Source of the DNA: CBDFKF01 sp965248765
GTDB lineage: Bacteria > Pseudomonadota > Alphaproteobacteria > VGEJ01
Assembly (NCBI GenBank): GCA_965248765.1
Contig: CBDFKF010000004.1
Span: 1,798,001 to 1,862,000, forward strand
Direction of reading: 5' to 3'
Length of the DNA stretch: 64,000 nt
The position numbers and the translations under genes are program-made. The notes beneath the pieces are model-generated. The model ran no database searches and had not been told where the DNA came from. It saw only the letters and a program-made list of their open reading frames with translations. Below are positions 49,695 to 58,290 of the stretch, piece after piece (within the stretch, counting starts at the first letter, position 1; every line of letters starts with the position of its first letter).

Positions 49695-50447
49695 TCAGCC
49701 GAGGCTATGGCCGGCAACGTGCCCGCCATCTACGTTAATCACGGTCCCGGAGATGAAGTCGTTGGTGGCGATCTGAGTCGCGAGTTCCGCCACGTTCTCA
49801 GGCTCGCCAATGCGGTTCACGAGGTGCAGGCCGGCAAGGCTGTCCGCGTCCTCGATGCCGTTGCGGGCATGGATCGGCGTTCGAATGATGCCGGGCGCAA
49901 TGGTGTTCACGCGGATGTTGTCCTTACCGAACTCGGCCGCCAGCTGCACCGTCAGCGCGTGAACGGCACCTTTGCTGGCAACGGCCGCCGTGGCCGGCAC
50001 TCCGCCGAGAGCATGATCGACCAGGACTGTCCCGATATTGATGACCGATCCGCCACCGGCCTCACGCATGTGCGGAATGACCGCCTGGCTCAAGAAGAAC
50101 GTGCCCTTGAGGTTGGTGGTCAGAAAGCGATCTAGATAGTCCTCGTCCACCTCGAGGAACGGTTGGGATTCAAAGATGCCGGCGTTGTTGACCAAAACGT
50201 CGATGCGGCCGAAATGAGCCAAAGTGGCATCGACCAGACGGGCACGATCCGCGGCATTGCCGACATCGCCGACGACCGGCAAAGCCGCATCAGGCTTGCC
50301 AAGGGTTTCGTAGGCGGCGGTCAGGCGGTCGGTGTTCGACCCGTTCATGACAACGTTGAAGCCGCGCGAAAGAAAGGCCCTTGTCGTTGCCAGGCCGAGG
50401 CCGCCTGAGGCGCCAGTCACGATCGCAGTTGATTGATCATTGGGCAT
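49695..50447 (-). CDS. SDR-fold protein lacking the catalytic Tyr and Ser
   Basis: A 250-residue classical SDR by fold: TGASGGLGLATTRAFLSRGF for the cofactor, NNAGIF, and RVNTIAPGIIRTPI, with the terminal GTVINVDGGHVAGH. In the active site, where YxxxK is expected, the sequence is AVASK (Ala155 in place of Tyr; Lys159 kept), and no Ser stands 13 residues before it (INIGTVLVDHALGG). Standard SDR redox chemistry is thus unlikely. It may be a structural or regulatory homologue, or use another residue. It is a single gene with no operon partner. Confidence 0.82.
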   Translation of the reverse strand: MPNDQSTAIVTGASGGLGLATTRAFLSRGFNVVMNGSNTDRLTAAYETLGKPDAALPVVGDVGNAADRARLVDATLAHFGRIDVLVNNAGIFESQPFLEVDEDYLDRFLTTNLKGTFFLSQAVIPHMREAGGGSVINIGTVLVDHALGGVPATAAVASKGAVHALTVQLAAEFGKDNIRVNTIAPGIIRTPIHARNGIEDADSLAGLHLVNRIGEPENVAELATQIATNDFISGTVINVDGGHVAGHSLG

Positions 50448-50591
50448 GCCACTCTCCTATTCGCATAAATGATTGCCGTAGCCGCAATGGCTGACACCGC
50501 GCATCAAGCGGCCCGACAGCCACTCGCACTACAAAATGTACGGTCACTGAGCCCTGTCGAGGCGCAATAGGCAGATACTCGCGATTTCTCC

Positions 50592-50935
50592 ATGGCCGCC
50601 GAACATTTGGATCAAGCCGTGGACTGGCTCCGCCTGTCCGGGAATCAAGATGATATGCCTCGCGGTCTGCTTGCCCGGGCGGTGCTCCACCGAGTGCGCA
50701 ATGACTTCGAACGAGCACGGTGAGACCTTGATGAGGCCATGTTGATCGCCGAACGCGGGGGGATGAAGCTACACCAGGCGGACGCGCACTTGGAGTACGC
50801 GCGGCTGCGCCTCGCGCTAGGCCCGAGGCGCGGCAGCATCTGGCCGAGGCCAAGGAGATGATCCAGCGCATGGGCTACCATCGGCGTGACGAGGAGATCG
50901 AGAAGCTGGAGGAGAGGGAGAAAGAGCAGCCTTAG
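50592..50935 (+). pseudogene. TPR-repeat protein, C-terminal fragment with stop and frameshift
   Basis: The frame reads MAAEHLDQAVDWLRLSGNQD, RGLLARAVLHRVRNDFERAR, then a TGA at 50721. It resumes DLDEAMLIAERGGMKLHQADAHLEYARLRLAL, shifts frame at about 50820, and ends EARQHLAEAKEMIQRMGYHRR to KEQP. This is the C-terminal TPR array of a large signalling ATPase-type protein. No upstream part exists. The remnant lies at the left edge of the integration hot spot. Confidence 0.65.
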
Positions 50936-51345
50936 GCTGTAAGACCTAAGCTGTAATACGGTCATAGAACCGCCATGCGAAAACCCATGCGACCACGGAG
51001 CGCCCTCTCGGCTGTTTCTGGCTTACGAACTGCCGTGTCAGACGATCGCCGTTTCGCCCGCTTGACCCTCAGCTCCGGACATTCAGCCTCTGACTTCCGG
51101 AGTTGGGGGCTGGGCGGCGGACCTGACCCTGGATCGGCCATGGTGGCCCGCACACTCCGCGATGTCCCGCCCAGCGGCCGAGATGGTTATGCGATACACG
51201 CACCGACAAGACCAAACGATCGATAGAGCGCTGGACAGGATGGGACAAGGAACGGTCGTCGAACATCCGAGCGCCCGTAACCGGGCCGAGTTCTGACCCG
51301 GTTGCACCAGAATTACTCACACAGACAGTTCAGCCTTGAAAGAAT
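50936..51345. other. Gene-free spacer left of the tRNA fragment
   Basis: No credible gene, promoter or RNA is visible in this ~400-base stretch. Several short open frames exist on both strands, but their composition is low-complexity and none has a ribosome site with a recognisable product. Confidence 0.5.
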
Positions 51346-51392
51346 TGGCGCGCCCGGAGAGATTCGAACTCCCGACCCCCAGATTCGTAGTC
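51346..51392 (-). other. 3' fragment of a tRNA-Arg(ACG), att-site-like
   Basis: Read on the minus strand, the segment goes from the anticodon loop CTACGAA through the variable region to the T arm (GTTCGAATC) and the acceptor end CGGGCGCGCCA, including an encoded CCA. The loop gives anticodon ACG (Arg), and the sequence resembles E. coli tRNA-Arg over the same part. The matching 5' half is absent: the DNA beyond the anticodon loop is unrelated. A tRNA 3' fragment of this kind is the usual attachment-site duplicate left by tyrosine-integrase elements. Confidence 0.65.
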
Positions 51393-51642
51393 CTTGCGCC
51401 CAGCCTTCTGCTTTCGTCCGCCGGGCCCATTCTCACCTAGATTCCAAGGGATTAGGGGAGATTGACGGCCGGCTCATCTCCACGCGCTTACTCGGACATT
51501 CCGCGAACGTCTGTGCCTGATTACACAGGAATTACACACGCCTCGCCGTGCCGCCCCAAACGCTCCACGCCGTCGACATCGAGCGCCGGGCGGCCCGAGG
51601 GGCTTCGGGTGCCACCAGTCCGGTAGGGTTTGCCCACACCGA
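51393..51642. other. Gene-free spacer between the tRNA fragment and fic
   Basis: I see nothing codable here. The DNA immediately beyond the anticodon loop is the element side of the presumed attachment site and shows no tRNA structure. Confidence 0.4.
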
Positions 51643-52758
51643 TCAGAAGACCTCAGCCCCCTCGCACAGATTGAGGAGCTGGGTGAGCGCCAGCATCTGC
51701 GGCCGCCGGCCGCGCCCCCGCCGCACGACCTTCAGTATGCCGTCGTCGCGGAAGGCGCGCAGCAGATTGGAAATGGCTTGGCGGCTGGGCTGGTAATCGC
51801 CAGCGATTTCGAGGCTAGTGCTGGCGAATATCGGCCGCTCGAATATCTGATCGAGCACCGGCACTGCGTACTGCGAGTGCGTGAGGAGAAGCGTCCGGTT
51901 CTTCAAGTTCGCGTACAGATCGATGATCGCCCGCGCCTTGTCGGCGTTGGCGCCGGCTTGTTGTTCGAGCGCGCGGAGGAAGAAGGCTATCCACGCGTTC
52001 CACCCATCGGGCGACGGACCGAGTGCCCTCAAGCCACGCACATAGGTGTCGCGATGCTCTTCGAGATAGGCAGAAAGGTAGAACATCGGTCGAGACAGCA
52101 CACCTTTCTCATGCAGGAACAGCGGAATCAAAATGCGGCCGAGGCGGCCGTTGCCATCCAAGAACGGATGGATTATCTCGAACTGGGCGTGGATCACCGC
52201 CAACTGGACAAGAGGGTCGGTCGTGCCGGCGTGGTAGTAAGCCTCCCACTCTCCGAGCGCAGGTTTGACTAGGTCAGGCGCGGGCGGCACGAAGTCGGCC
52301 CGTTCGATTGGCGTCCCCGGCTCGCCGATCCAGTTTTGGACCGTGCGAAATCGGCCGCGCCCCTTGTCCCTGTCGTGGGTACTGTCGAGGAGGATGTCGT
52401 GTAGCTCGAGCAGGAGGTTTAGATTGAAGGGCTTGGCCTTAAGCGCCGTTTCGGCGCGCACAAGCGCGCGTCGGTAGTTGATGATTTCCATGTAGTCGAG
52501 GCGACGCGATTCGACCGCGGGCTGCTCGCCGGCCTCAAACTTGAGGACCTCGCCTAGAGTAGCTTGTGTGCCCTCGATCTTGGATGACAGCACGGCTTCC
52601 TGAGTCGTCATCGGCGACAGCAAGACGTCGGGGTTGGGCACGCCGTAGAGGACGCCGTCGTAGCGGGCGAGCGCGCGATTGGCACCGCCGATTAGCGGAA
52701 TCAGCGGCTCCCAGTCGATCCCGGTGATGGGCGGTGCCTGGGGAACGAAGGGCTTCAC
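51643..52758 (-). CDS. Fic family AMPylase (class II, with C-terminal wHTH)
   Basis: A 371-residue Fic protein. The active-site loop is HPFLDGNGRLGR (His197), and the N-terminal inhibitory motif is SSKIEG (S/TxxxE-G) in AVLSSKIEGTQATLGEVL, so it is an auto-inhibited class II enzyme. FRTVQNWIG is the usual Fic N-terminal flap. The C-terminal ~70 residues form a winged helix (SLEIAGDYQPSRQAISNLLRAFRDDGILKVVRRG), often linked to auto-regulation. The start codon is GTG. It transfers AMP to a target Ser, Thr or Tyr. No antitoxin is adjacent, as expected for class II. Confidence 0.9.
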   Translation of the reverse strand: MKPFVPQAPPITGIDWEPLIPLIGGANRALARYDGVLYGVPNPDVLLSPMTTQEAVLSSKIEGTQATLGEVLKFEAGEQPAVESRRLDYMEIINYRRALVRAETALKAKPFNLNLLLELHDILLDSTHDRDKGRGRFRTVQNWIGEPGTPIERADFVPPAPDLVKPALGEWEAYYHAGTTDPLVQLAVIHAQFEIIHPFLDGNGRLGRILIPLFLHEKGVLSRPMFYLSAYLEEHRDTYVRGLRALGPSPDGWNAWIAFFLRALEQQAGANADKARAIIDLYANLKNRTLLLTHSQYAVPVLDQIFERPIFASTSLEIAGDYQPSRQAISNLLRAFRDDGILKVVRRGRGRRPQMLALTQLLNLCEGAEVF

Positions 52759-52759
52759 G

Positions 52760-52855
52760 TTGCGTCACGGCGGTTAGACACAAAACATTTTGCGTAACGT
52801 AAAGCGGTCGGCCACCTTACACAAGTGAGCTTGCGTCAGTTGCGTCTTACACAAG
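52760..52855. repeat. Repeat cluster upstream of fic
   Basis: CTTACACAAG occurs at 52816-52825 and 52846-52855, exactly 30 bases apart. TTGCGT occurs at 52760, 52790, 52831 and 52840, the first two also 30 bases apart. The cluster starts right at the fic start codon and covers its promoter, so it is a candidate auto-regulatory region for the winged-helix end of the Fic protein. Confidence 0.5.
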
Positions 52856-52908
52856 CAGTGCCTAACACCAACCGCATTGGCTGAGCTTAACTAAATCGAG
52901 CCCAGTAC

Positions 52909-52926
52909 TGGCGTCACGTGACGCCA
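52909..52926. promoter_or_regulatory. Perfect 18-bp palindrome upstream of fic
   Basis: TGGCGTCACGTGACGCCA is fully self-complementary. It lies 150 bases before the fic start and 49 bases after the terminase small-subunit stop. It could be an operator for fic or a bidirectional terminator hairpin, though no T-run follows. Confidence 0.5.
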
Positions 52927-52974
52927 CATGACCCTACGCGCTCCGCTTCAGCCGCCCCATCCGACTAGCAGCCG

Positions 52975-53652
52975 CTACTCGTCGGATTCCTCCACATCAA
53001 AACCGAAGCTGCCAAGCATCGCGGCGAGTTCATCACCTGACGGCGGGCTCACGACCCCCACGACTGCTCGATGCTCATGACGTTCGGTGAACAGGTCGAC
53101 GTGTTTCCCGAGCAGCTCAAGCGCCTTGTTCGCGACGCTACCTTGATAGGTGAACTGGCCTGTTGGCTTGCCATCGCGACCGATAACCGGCTCAACCTGC
53201 ATGGATCGCTCGACGTTCTCGACGAGCCGATCTAGCACCCAGTCCTGGGTCACTTTGGTGCGCTGGGACCGTTCCTCCTGCGCAGCTTTGATGGCTGCGG
53301 CGACCCCAACATTCCCCAACAGCCGGGGGCCCTGTTGCTCGGCCGTCTTGGCGCTGTAGCCGGCACGAATGGAGGCTTGAGTGGCATTAAGGTCGACGAG
53401 GTACTCTTCCACGAACCGCTGCTGCTTAGCCGTGAGTGGGCGCACAGGCGCTGGTTCATCGGCTTGGGCGTTCGCATCCCATTCTTCGGCGGCCTTGATC
53501 CACTCGCCTTTCCCTGACCAGTCGCCGAGGACCCTCAGAGTTGGGACATCGCTATCGCCCTGCTCGCGGAGTGCCGCTTGCACCTTCCGCAGGGAGCGGC
53601 CCCCCTTCCCCAGCTCAAGGAATATCCGTTTGGCTTGGCTCTGTGTCGTCAT
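52975..53652 (-). CDS. Phage terminase small subunit-like protein
   Basis: A 225-residue protein. The N-terminal part (MTTQSQAKRIFLELGKGGRSLRKVQAALREQGD) is a helix-turn-helix region. The Terminase_2 core is LTAKQQRFVEEYLVDLNATQASIRAGYSAKTAEQQGPRLLGNVGVAAAIKAA. It recognises packaging sites on phage DNA in relatives. No large subunit follows, so it is an orphan phage gene. An upstream ATG would add 39 residues with no homology and is not used. Confidence 0.8.
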   Translation of the reverse strand: MTTQSQAKRIFLELGKGGRSLRKVQAALREQGDSDVPTLRVLGDWSGKGEWIKAAEEWDANAQADEPAPVRPLTAKQQRFVEEYLVDLNATQASIRAGYSAKTAEQQGPRLLGNVGVAAAIKAAQEERSQRTKVTQDWVLDRLVENVERSMQVEPVIGRDGKPTGQFTYQGSVANKALELLGKHVDLFTERHEHRAVVGVVSPPSGDELAAMLGSFGFDVEESDE

Positions 53653-53771
53653 CGTGGCTGCCACATAGGGTTCGTGCCCCCAACTAGGAGCGGCCTTCAA
53701 ACTCTGCGGCAGCAGGAGCGGCGCGTTATCGGCCAGGGCGGCGCCACTTGAGTGGATATTGTACACCATCG

Positions 53772-54659
53772 CTATGCGTTCAATCTCGCCCGGGGACCAC
53801 CCGCAGGCTGGGGCATGAAACGACCTGTGGGTACGACATTAACGACATTGACGACATAAGGTCGGATTCGGCGGCTTACTGCCGTTTTTGCGGAGATGGA
53901 TGCCAACGACACCTCGTCGAGGGCCCGCAGGAACCGCGACCGGGCAATGGTCGATGCTTCACGCCAAGCCTTCTGCAGCGCAGCAAGCCCGCCCTCGCCG
54001 GCCGTGTCCATGATGTCGTCCGGTTTAACGAGGACCTCGCGAACCAATTCGGCGTCACCATCTAGGACCGCCCGCACCGCCGCACGCTGCTCGACAGGTT
54101 CGGCCGACGCGAGAGCATCAAGCTCGACCCCGACCTTCGCGATAGGCGTGCTAGCAATTACCTCCTGAACGTCCTCCGGGATGCGCTCGACGCGCCTTAG
54201 ATCCTGGTTGACGGTGCGTTTCGGTATACCTGTGGCTGCTTCCGTCGCCGCGGCGAAGCCTGCCGGCCGGCCTCCGCTGGGAGGGGTTTCGGGCAGAGTC
54301 TGCCCACTACTCTCGTGCGCCTCCCACAGGCTCTTGCGTTTTTGTAGGTGCTGAGCGCGCTCGAGTGTCGAGAGTTCGGCCCGGCAAAGGTTCTCGTCAA
54401 TCTCCCAGAGCTGCTGCTCCATGTCGCCCAGAGACGTGATGTTCGCCAGGATGTACTCCCACCCCAACTGTTCAACGGCATCCAGACGATGACGGCCTGC
54501 GACGAGCTCGTACACGTCGTCCAGCTTGCAGACCGTGATAGGGACTTGGAGACCGATCTGATCGATTGAATCAGCAAGCGCCAACACGTGCGGACCGCTC
54601 ACTTCGCGCATCCGCGGCCCAACCTCGATTTTGTGAATCGCTACTTGCCGCACTGGCAT
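53772..54659 (-). CDS. ParB/Srx N-domain protein
   Basis: A 295-residue protein with the ParB/Spo0J nuclease-like N-domain: VAIHKIEVGPRMREVSG, LADSIDQIGLQVPITVCKLDD and ELVAGRHRLDAVEQLGW (the GRHRL CTP/nuclease motif). A helix-turn-helix-like middle (GIPKRTVNQDLRRVERIPEDV) and a helical C-terminus follow. It starts four bases before the IS21 remnant and precedes terS on the same strand, a pairing seen on phages and phage satellites. ParA is absent, so a role in gene regulation or packaging is more likely than segregation. Confidence 0.8.
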   Translation of the reverse strand: MPVRQVAIHKIEVGPRMREVSGPHVLALADSIDQIGLQVPITVCKLDDVYELVAGRHRLDAVEQLGWEYILANITSLGDMEQQLWEIDENLCRAELSTLERAQHLQKRKSLWEAHESSGQTLPETPPSGGRPAGFAAATEAATGIPKRTVNQDLRRVERIPEDVQEVIASTPIAKVGVELDALASAEPVEQRAAVRAVLDGDAELVREVLVKPDDIMDTAGEGGLAALQKAWREASTIARSRFLRALDEVSLASISAKTAVSRRIRPYVVNVVNVVPTGRFMPQPAGGPRARLNA

Positions 54660-54662
54660 GGG

Positions 54663-55196
54663 TCACACTCCTCCGGCGAGCAGTCGCCAGGTAGCTAGTC
54701 TTTCCGCTTGAGCTTCACCCCAGCCGGCAAAGCGCGGCAGCGGCACCATGAAGTTGCGCCGGGCAAAGCCCACCAGACCCTCCACCGCGCCCTTGTCGTT
54801 CCCCTTGCCCGGGCGCCCGTAACGATCGCGTACGAGGTAATGCGACAAGAACCCGCCGAAGAGCCGCGCCCGCCTGCGCGTCCCGTCCGCCAGAATGCGC
54901 GACACCAGGCAGCGGTCGTTGTCGTAGAGAACCGATTGCGGAACCCCGCCGAAGAAGGCGAAGGCATGCACATGCCCGTCGATCCACGCCTCGGCCGTCG
55001 CCGCAGGGTAGGCCCGCACATAGCAGGCGTCGCTGTGCGGCAGATCGAAGACGAAGAAGTGCGCCTTGCGCGCCACACCCCCGATCACCGCACGCGCCTC
55101 GCCGAAGTCCGCCTGCCCATGGCCCGGTGGATGGATCAGCGGCACGAACATCTCCCGCCGCCGGCGGTGATGTTCGCGCACATAGTCCTTGACGAT
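54663..55196 (-). pseudogene. istA: IS21 IstA, C-terminal part (split by IS)
   Basis: This is the middle and C-terminal part of an IS21 transposase IstA. It runs from IVKDYVREHHRRRREMF through PGHGQADFGEARAVI, YDNDRCLVSR and GNDKGAVEGLVGFARRNFMVP. The frame ends early at RLATWRLLAGGV, so the last ~100 residues and all of istB are missing. The missing N-terminal part lies on the other side of the IS1182-family element, in the same orientation. Confidence 0.8.
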
Positions 55197-55227
55197 GCAG
55201 ACCGTGTGGAAACTCTGGGTGGCGGGG
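55197..55227 (+). repeat. IS1182-family left terminal inverted repeat
   Basis: Perfect 31-base complement of the right end. The outer part is GCAGACCGTGTGGAAACTC. Confidence 0.85.
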
Positions 55228-55263
55228 GATTCCGTCCGTCTCATGGCGATGTTAGGGTCCGCC

Positions 55264-56590
55264 ATGAGACACATTCCTGGCGTTGACCGCTCTCAGGTTC
55301 TGCTTCTGCCGGAAGCAGTGGACGATTACGTGGGCCGGGATAACCCGGTCCGTTTCATCGATGCCTTCGTGGATGGTTTGGACCTAGCGGCCGCTGGTTT
55401 CGAGCGCGCCGCGGCGAAGGCGATAGGTCGTCCCGGCTACGATCCGGCGGACCTGCTGAAGCTCTACATATACGGCTATCTCAATCGGGTACGTTCGAGC
55501 CGCCGGCTGGAGGCAGAGAGCAAGCGTAATCTCGAAGTGATCTGGCTGTTGCGGCGTTTGTCGCCAGACTTCAAGACGATCGCCGATTTCCGGCGGATCA
55601 ATCGGGCGGCCTTCCGACAGGTGTTTCGGGAGTTCGTGAGGCTATGCCGCGAACTGGAGCTGTTCGGACGCGAGCTGGTGGCGGTTGACGGTACACGGAT
55701 CAAGGCAGTGAACAGCCGGAAGCGGAACTTCACCAAAGCGAAGCTGGCGAAGGCGTTGGCCGAGAGCGACGAGAGGTTGTCGCGTTATCTCGACCGGCTC
55801 GACGAGGCCGACGAGCAAGACGAGGGCGGCACCGGCGGCGGCGAGGTGGAGCATATCCAGGAGAAGATCGCTGCGATCCAAGGGCGGCGTGAGCGGTTTG
55901 AGGAACATCGAGACGCGCTGGCTGCGAGTGGCGAGGACCAGCTCTCTTTGACGGATCCGGACAGCCGGGCGATGTACGCCGAGACCCGGGTCGGTGTCGG
56001 CTACAACATTCAGATCGCCGTGGACGCCAAGCACAAACTGATCGCCGAGCAGCAGGTCCATAACAAGGTCAGCGATCTCGGTCTATTGGCCGAGACGGCG
56101 GTGGTGGCCCGTCGGAACCTGGCCGTCGATCGGATCGACGCGGTCGCCGACGCGGGCTACTTCAAGATCGAGGATATCGAGGCCTGCGAGAATGCCGGCG
56201 TCGTGCCGCATGTGCCCAAGCCCCAGCGCGGATCCACGGTGAGCCAGGGGCTCTTTCCCAAGGAACGCTTCCGCTATGACGGCGGCGAGGACATTTACAT
56301 CTGCCCCGACGGCCAACGCCTGGCGCTACACAGCAAGCGCAAGCGCCGAAGCGATCCTGGAGCGCATGGCAGAACGATTGGCGGCCCGCCCGGAGCTGCT
56401 CGATGCGCGCCGTGAAAGCGTCGAGCATCCCTTCGGCTCAATCAAACAATGGATGGGCCAGGGTGCCTTCCTGACCCGGCGGCTGGAGAACGTGCGCGGC
56501 GAGTTCAGCATCACGGCGCTGGCTTACAACATCCGCCGCGCGATCTCGCTGGTAGGTGTTCCCGCCTTGATCGCCGCCGCGAGGGCATGA
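55264..56590 (+). pseudogene. IS1182-family transposase with internal deletion
   Basis: The first ~360 residues start MRHIPGVDRSQVLLLPEAVDDYV and include DLLKLYIYGYLNRVRSSRRLE, LFGRELVAVDGTRIKAVNS (first Asp) and AVADAGYFKIEDIEACENAGV (second Asp). After RLALHSKRK the frame is lost. A second frame takes up ILERMAERLAARPELLD, RRESVEHPFGSIKQWMGQGAF (Glu region) and a normal C-terminus. About 35-40 residues that normally carry a Cys-rich finger are missing between them, near 56340. Transposase is therefore inactive. Confidence 0.82.
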
Positions 56591-56722
56591 GACGGGAATC
56601 AGGCCAAAATCGAGCGCCGCACATCGATCCACGGAGGCCTGGAGCCCCTTCCACAGGGCTACCGGCGCCAAACCGCCAGATTACGTGGGATCGCCGCAAA
56701 TCATGGTTACCTAAACCTCCAT

Positions 56723-56753
56723 CCCCGCCACCCAGAGTTTCCACACGGTCTGC
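56723..56753 (-). repeat. IS1182-family right terminal inverted repeat
   Basis: Perfect 31-base complement of the left end, immediately next to the istA N-terminal part. Confidence 0.85.
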
Positions 56754-57045
56754 ATGGTATAGCCGCCGCTGAACCCGTGCTCGGCGCGAAGATACGCTTG
56801 GCCGTGTGGCGCTGCTTGCGCAGCTGCTTCAGATCCTCCTTCAGCCACTGGTCGATGATATCGCTGAACCCGTCCAGCTTCGGGCGCCGAACCGGTGCCG
56901 TCCGTCGATAGTCCGGAGGCACCGAAAAGCACAGCATCTTCTTCACGCTCTCGCGCGAAATCCCGAAATGACGCGCCGCCGCACGCTCGCTCATCCCGTC
57001 CCGGCAGGCGAGACGGACCTTCCGATAAAGTTCCACGGTATGCAT
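56754..57045 (-). pseudogene. istA: IS21 IstA, N-terminal part (split by IS)
   Basis: It starts MHTVELYRKVRLACRDGMSE followed by RAAARHFGISRESVKKML, the IstA helix-turn-helix, then DGFSDIIDQWLKEDLKQLRKQRHTAKRIF. After KRIF the frame shifts: the continuation RAEHGFSGGYT is in another frame, so istA already had a small deletion. The gene is then cut by the IS1182 element after GGYT. Confidence 0.78.
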
Positions 57046-57131
57046 GCCCCCGCCCTCCCCGTCGCCGGGAAGGGCTCAAGTGGCAGAGTTTTGCTCCGCC
57101 CGCAGCGAGACAATCCTGCCGCTACCGTGGA

Positions 57132-57788
57132 CTAATTTCGCACCGCCGTTCCCAGCTCGATATAGAGGGTCTTGACGCCGATCCTGCCGAGCCAGTCGCG
57201 GACGGCATGAGCGGTAAACTCTGAGCCGTTGTCGGAACGGATATGATCCGGGGGGCCATGTTGGACGAAGAGCTCGGTCAGACAATGGAGTACATTGTCC
57301 GAGTTCAATCTTCGCTCGACGACAACGGCCATGCACCGCCTGGTAAACTCATCGATCACGGTGAGCATGCGGAACTTCCTCCCATCGTGTGTTCGATCCA
57401 TGACGAAGTCATAGGACCAGACGTGATTGGGCCAGCACGGCCGCAGACGGATGCAGGATCCGTCGTTGAGCCACAGCCTGCCCCGTTTCGGTTGCTTCTG
57501 TGGGAGCTTCAGCCCCTCCCGCCGCCAGATGCGCTGGACCCGCTTGGCGTTCACGTGCCAACCTTCGGTCCTGAGCAAGGCAGTGATCCGCCGATAGCCA
57601 TATCTGCCATACTGGCTGGCCAAGCGGATGATCGCGGCCGTGAGTGCCTCTTCATCATCCCGACCACGGGGTCTCTTGCGCTGGGTTGAGCGATGTTGGC
57701 CTGCAACAGCACAGGCACGTCGCTCGGAGATTCCCAATTCGGCCTGGAGATGATCAACACACTGCCGGCGACGGGCGGGGCTTAGCAA
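57132..57788 (-). pseudogene. IS3-family OrfB, C-terminally truncated
   Basis: The frame contains ACAVAGQHRSTQRKRPRGRDD, the HTH_21 block YGRYGYRRITALLRTEGWHVN, the first catalytic Asp in VWSYDFVMDRTHDGR and the second in IRSDNGSEFTA. It ends LYIELGTAVRN in place of the usual LYIEPGSPWENGY region. The catalytic Glu and ~70 residues are missing. Confidence 0.8.
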
Positions 57789-58060
57789 TTTCCCTCGAGC
57801 GCCTCTTTCAAGATCAGCTTATCCAACGTCAGATCCGAGATCGCCTTCCGGAGACGGCCATTCTCCTTCTCCAGGTCCTTCAGACGCTTGGCCTGGTCAG
57901 TACGAAGGCCGCCATATTCCTTGCGCCAGCGATAGTAACTCTGCTCCGATACGCCGAGCGTGCGACAAGCTTGACCAACGGACTGGCCCTGCGCCAAGGC
58001 CACCTCGGCTTCGCGCAACATGCTGATAATCTGTTCTGGGGTGTAGCGTTTACGGCTCAT
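57782..58060 (-). CDS. IS3-family transposase OrfA
   Basis: A 92-residue protein starting MSRKRYTPEQIISMLREAEV after an AAAGGAGG site. The helix-turn-helix is QSVGQACRTLGVSEQSYYRWRKEYGG and the leucine zipper is AKRLKDLEKENGRLRKAISDLTLDKLIL. It overlaps orfB by seven bases. Alone it cannot mobilise the broken element, although it may still bind the end and repress. Confidence 0.8.
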   Translation of the reverse strand: MSRKRYTPEQIISMLREAEVALAQGQSVGQACRTLGVSEQSYYRWRKEYGGLRTDQAKRLKDLEKENGRLRKAISDLTLDKLILKEALEGNC

Positions 58061-58230
58061 TTTGTCCTCCTTTCGAGGGGCAAAATGCGCCAAACTCTCT
58101 TAATAAATCTGGACCACTTTTAGGGGGTCACTCCACCGCAGTGACGCTTATTTCTCCTTTCATCCAATGGGTTATGGGTGACATGTCGTTCACCGTCGCA
58201 TTCCACGAGTCACCGAAGTACAGTGAGCCT

Positions 58231-58275
58231 GCACTTACACTGCACTTACGGTGCATCGCGCCGAACGCACTTACA
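58231..58275. repeat. Three GCACTTAC repeats before the integrase fragment
   Basis: GCACTTACA, GCACTTACG and GCACTTACA start at 58231, 58242 and 58267, giving spacings of 11 and 25 bases. Short direct repeats next to a tyrosine integrase often are arm-type binding sites or its operator. Confidence 0.5.
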
Positions 58276-58290
58276 GGGTGAAAAACGTTC

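Larger units (their letters stand above)
55197..56753 (+). mobile_element. IS1182-family element inserted inside istA
   Basis: A 1557-bp element bounded by perfect 31-bp inverted repeats (55197-55227 and 56723-56753; outer bases GCAGACCGTGTGG). Removing it restores the istA reading GGYT-IVKDYV across the junction (TATACCAT with ATCGTC sharing AT), so the insertion point is exact. The target duplication is at most two to three bases. Its transposase has an internal deletion, so the element can move only if helped in trans. Confidence 0.85.
57132..58130 (-). mobile_element. IS3-family element (IS407-like), truncated
   Basis: The outer end at 58130 reads TGACCCCCTAAAAGTGGTCC on the minus strand, a typical IS3-family terminus. 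orfA and most of orfB follow. The other end has been lost where orfB runs into DNA next to the IS21 remnant at about 57145. The element cannot transpose. Confidence 0.75.
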
